Translations under genes and position numbers: made by a program
Notes under the pieces: generated by a model
Told to the model about the DNA's origin: nothing
Databases searched by the model: none
What the model saw: the letters and a program-made list of their open reading frames with translations, nothing else
Assembly (NCBI GenBank): GCA_947456345.1
Contig: CANGQU010000046.1
Span: forward strand, 1 to 6,148
From: Alphaproteobacteria bacterium
Lineage (GTDB): Bacteria > Pseudomonadota > Alphaproteobacteria > SHNJ01
Direction of reading: 5' to 3'
DNA: 6,148 bases
Shown here: piece by piece, positions 4,907-6,148 of the stretch
Layout: every line of letters begins with the position of its first letter
Numbering within the stretch: the first letter of the stretch is position 1

Positions 4907-5977
4907 ATGGCATCGATCGCACCGGGCAAAACCATCGGCATTTTGGGCGGCGGGCAGCTGGGCCGCATGCTGGCCATTGCCGCTGCTGAAATGGGTTATC
5001 GCACGCATGTGTTTTGCCCCGAAGCCGATCCCTGTGCCGCGCAAGTCGCCAACGATGTGACAATTGCCGCTTACGAGGATCAGGCGGCGCTCGATAAATT
5101 TGCCCAGGCAGTGGATGTGGTGACGTTGGAATTTGAAAACGTGCCGGTAGCCGCATGCGAATTTTTGGCGAAAACCGTGCCGGTGCGTCCGGGGGCGGGC
5201 GTGTTGCGTATTGCCCAAGACCGTTTGTTGGAAAAACAATTCGCGCAGAAATTGAAAATCCCCACCGCCGAATTTTATGCGGTCGATAGTTTGGCGGATT
5301 TGGAACGCGCGGTGTTACAAGCAGGCTTGCCCGCGATTTTGAAAACGCGGCGCTTTGGTTATGACGGCAAGGGCCAGGTAAAAATTAAAAAACCGTCCGA
5401 GCTAGCCGGGGCATGGGAGGCGATTGGGCGGCAAAGCGCGATCCTCGAAGCCATGGTCGATTTTAAATTGGAATTGTCGGTCATCGTCGCGCGCAGTCCC
5501 AGCGGCGAGGTGGTGACATTCCCCGCCGTCGAAAACCGGCACAAGAATCATATTTTGGATGAAACCATTGTGCCCGCGCCCATTTATCCGCGCATCGCCA
5601 AAGCGGCCGAGACCATGGCGCGTAAAATGGCGCAGCAGATAAAGCTGCAGGGGTTGATGGCGGTTGAAATGTTTTTGGGCGCGCGCGATGTGATTTACAT
5701 GAACGAAATAGCGCCCCGCCCGCATAATTCCGGGCATTGGAGCATCGATGCCTGTATCACCAGCCAATTCACCCAGGCGATTCGCGCCGTGTGTGATTTG
5801 CCGCTGGGCAGCACGGCGATTTTATCGCCCTGCCGGATGAAGAATTTATTGGGCGATATGATTTACAACTATGAGCGGTATTTAACCGAACCCAACACCA
5901 AATTGCATTTATACGGCAAAGACGATCCCAAACCCGGCCGGAAAATGGGGCATGTTACGCGATTGCTGCGGAAGTAG
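4907..5977 (+). CDS. purK: N5-carboxyaminoimidazole ribonucleotide synthase
   Basis: A 356-residue ATP-grasp enzyme that makes N5-CAIR from AIR, ATP and bicarbonate, the substrate for PurE. Seen: the N-terminal nucleotide-fold motif GILGGGQLGRM (11-21), EFENVP (75-80), QDRLLEKQF (104-112), the ATP-grasp loop KTRRFGYDGKGQ (146-157), the metal- and substrate-binding NEIAPRPHNSGHWSIDAC (266-283), and the family's C-terminal LHLYGKDDPKPGRKMGHVT (333-351). Length and motifs are normal and there is no sign of damage. The frame is open 73 codons further upstream, but that part overlaps purE in another frame and is not PurK-like; ATG 4907 begins 1 nt after the purE stop. The Shine-Dalgarno is poor (A-rich, GGA 12 nt upstream), so translational coupling to purE is likely. 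The TAG stop is the first triplet of a palindromic 7-nt array shared with the convergent argR end. Confidence 0.97.
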   Translation: MASIAPGKTIGILGGGQLGRMLAIAAAEMGYRTHVFCPEADPCAAQVANDVTIAAYEDQAALDKFAQAVDVVTLEFENVPVAACEFLAKTVPVRPGAGVLRIAQDRLLEKQFAQKLKIPTAEFYAVDSLADLERAVLQAGLPAILKTRRFGYDGKGQVKIKKPSELAGAWEAIGRQSAILEAMVDFKLELSVIVARSPSGEVVTFPAVENRHKNHILDETIVPAPIYPRIAKAAETMARKMAQQIKLQGLMAVEMFLGARDVIYMNEIAPRPHNSGHWSIDACITSQFTQAIRAVCDLPLGSTAILSPCRMKNLLGDMIYNYERYLTEPNTKLHLYGKDDPKPGRKMGHVTRLLRK

Positions 5978-6053
5978 GTGTTAGGTTTCAGGTTTCAGTA
6001 TCTCAGATTCCTGCCTGTCTGATACCTGACAGCCGACAACTGACACCTACTCG
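5975..6053. repeat. Palindromic 7-nt array shared by the convergent purK and argR ends
   Basis: Left arm, + strand: TAG 5975 (the purK stop), TAG 5982, CAG 5989 and CAG 5996 at exact 7-nt steps, then CAG 6004 after 8 nt. Right arm, read on the - strand: TAG 6049 (the argR stop), CAG 6042, CGG 6035, CAG 6028 and CAG 6021 at exact 7-nt steps, then CAG 6013 after 8 nt. Both arms begin with the same TAGGTGT. The arms are imperfectly complementary over about 30 positions, with exact matches at the outer end and near CAGTATC/GATACCTG, and a centre near 6007-6010. There is no terminal T-run. It fills the whole intergenic space. Confidence 0.8.
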
Positions 6054-6148
6054 AAGAACTCGCGCAGTTTTTTTTCCAACATCGGCTCGACCCCCGCTGA
6101 CTTTGGAATCACCAAAATCGTATTATCGCCCGCAACCGTACCCAGCAA
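6047..6148 (-). CDS. argR: Arginine repressor ArgR, C-terminal fragment
   Basis: The last 33 codons of a leftward gene, entering at the right edge and ending at TAG 6049-6047. The visible protein starts LLGTVAGDNTILVIPKS and ends KKLREFFE. This matches the C-terminal arginine-binding and oligomerisation domain of ArgR, where E. coli has LGTIAGDDTI followed by a terminal helix ending near ELF. ArgR is normally a hexamer that binds operators of arginine genes when L-arginine is bound. The first Asp of the GDD motif (E. coli Asp128) is kept, and the second (Asp129) is Asn here. The N-terminal winged-helix domain and promoter are outside the window. Only a short piece is visible, but the motif and its position relative to the C-terminus fit well. 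Confidence 0.82.
   Translation of the reverse strand: MLGTVAGDNTILVIPKSAGVEPMLEKKLREFFE

Overview
The window looks like a chromosomal segment from an alphaproteobacterium of moderate G+C content. The best lineage marker is the gene cut by the left edge, a DUF1013/TrcR-type protein, a family known from Alphaproteobacteria. Two small DUF465 (YdcH-like) proteins next to purE-purK fit the same group. I cannot place it to genus from sequence alone.

Layout: (1) 1-437, + strand: 3' part of a TrcR-like regulator. (2) 519-2075, + strand: an ALDH7 (antiquitin-type) aldehyde dehydrogenase, probably for lysine-derived alpha-aminoadipate semialdehyde. (3) 2100-2294, - strand: a 64-residue predicted lipoprotein, convergent with the dehydrogenase. 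(4) 2386-2613, - strand: a DUF465 protein with its own promoter and a strong intrinsic terminator. (5) 2833-3921, - strand: a 362-residue phosphofructokinase with a mixed set of phosphoryl-donor specificity residues. (6) 3922-4112: a divergent promoter region with two palindromes and, on the + side, a terminator-like hairpin just after the predicted transcription start. (7) 4113-5977, + strand: a second DUF465 gene followed by purE and purK, which together convert AIR to CAIR in purine synthesis. (8) 6047-6148, - strand: the C-terminal end of an ArgR-type arginine repressor, convergent with purK. No gene-free stretch exceeds 300 bases.

The metabolic genes are ordinary. The unexpected signal is between them. 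At several gene 3' ends there are short, non-identical elements with a strict 7-nt period. In three of them the array starts on the stop codon of the preceding gene and repeats TAG, TAA or CAG every 7 nt, so stop triplets fall in all reading frames. The clearest case, 5975-6053, is an imperfect palindrome in which purK and argR, reading towards each other, both end on the same TAGGTGT heptad. The loci share period and geometry more than exact sequence, which suggests a dispersed family of small intergenic palindromic repeats. I do not recognise it as a named family.
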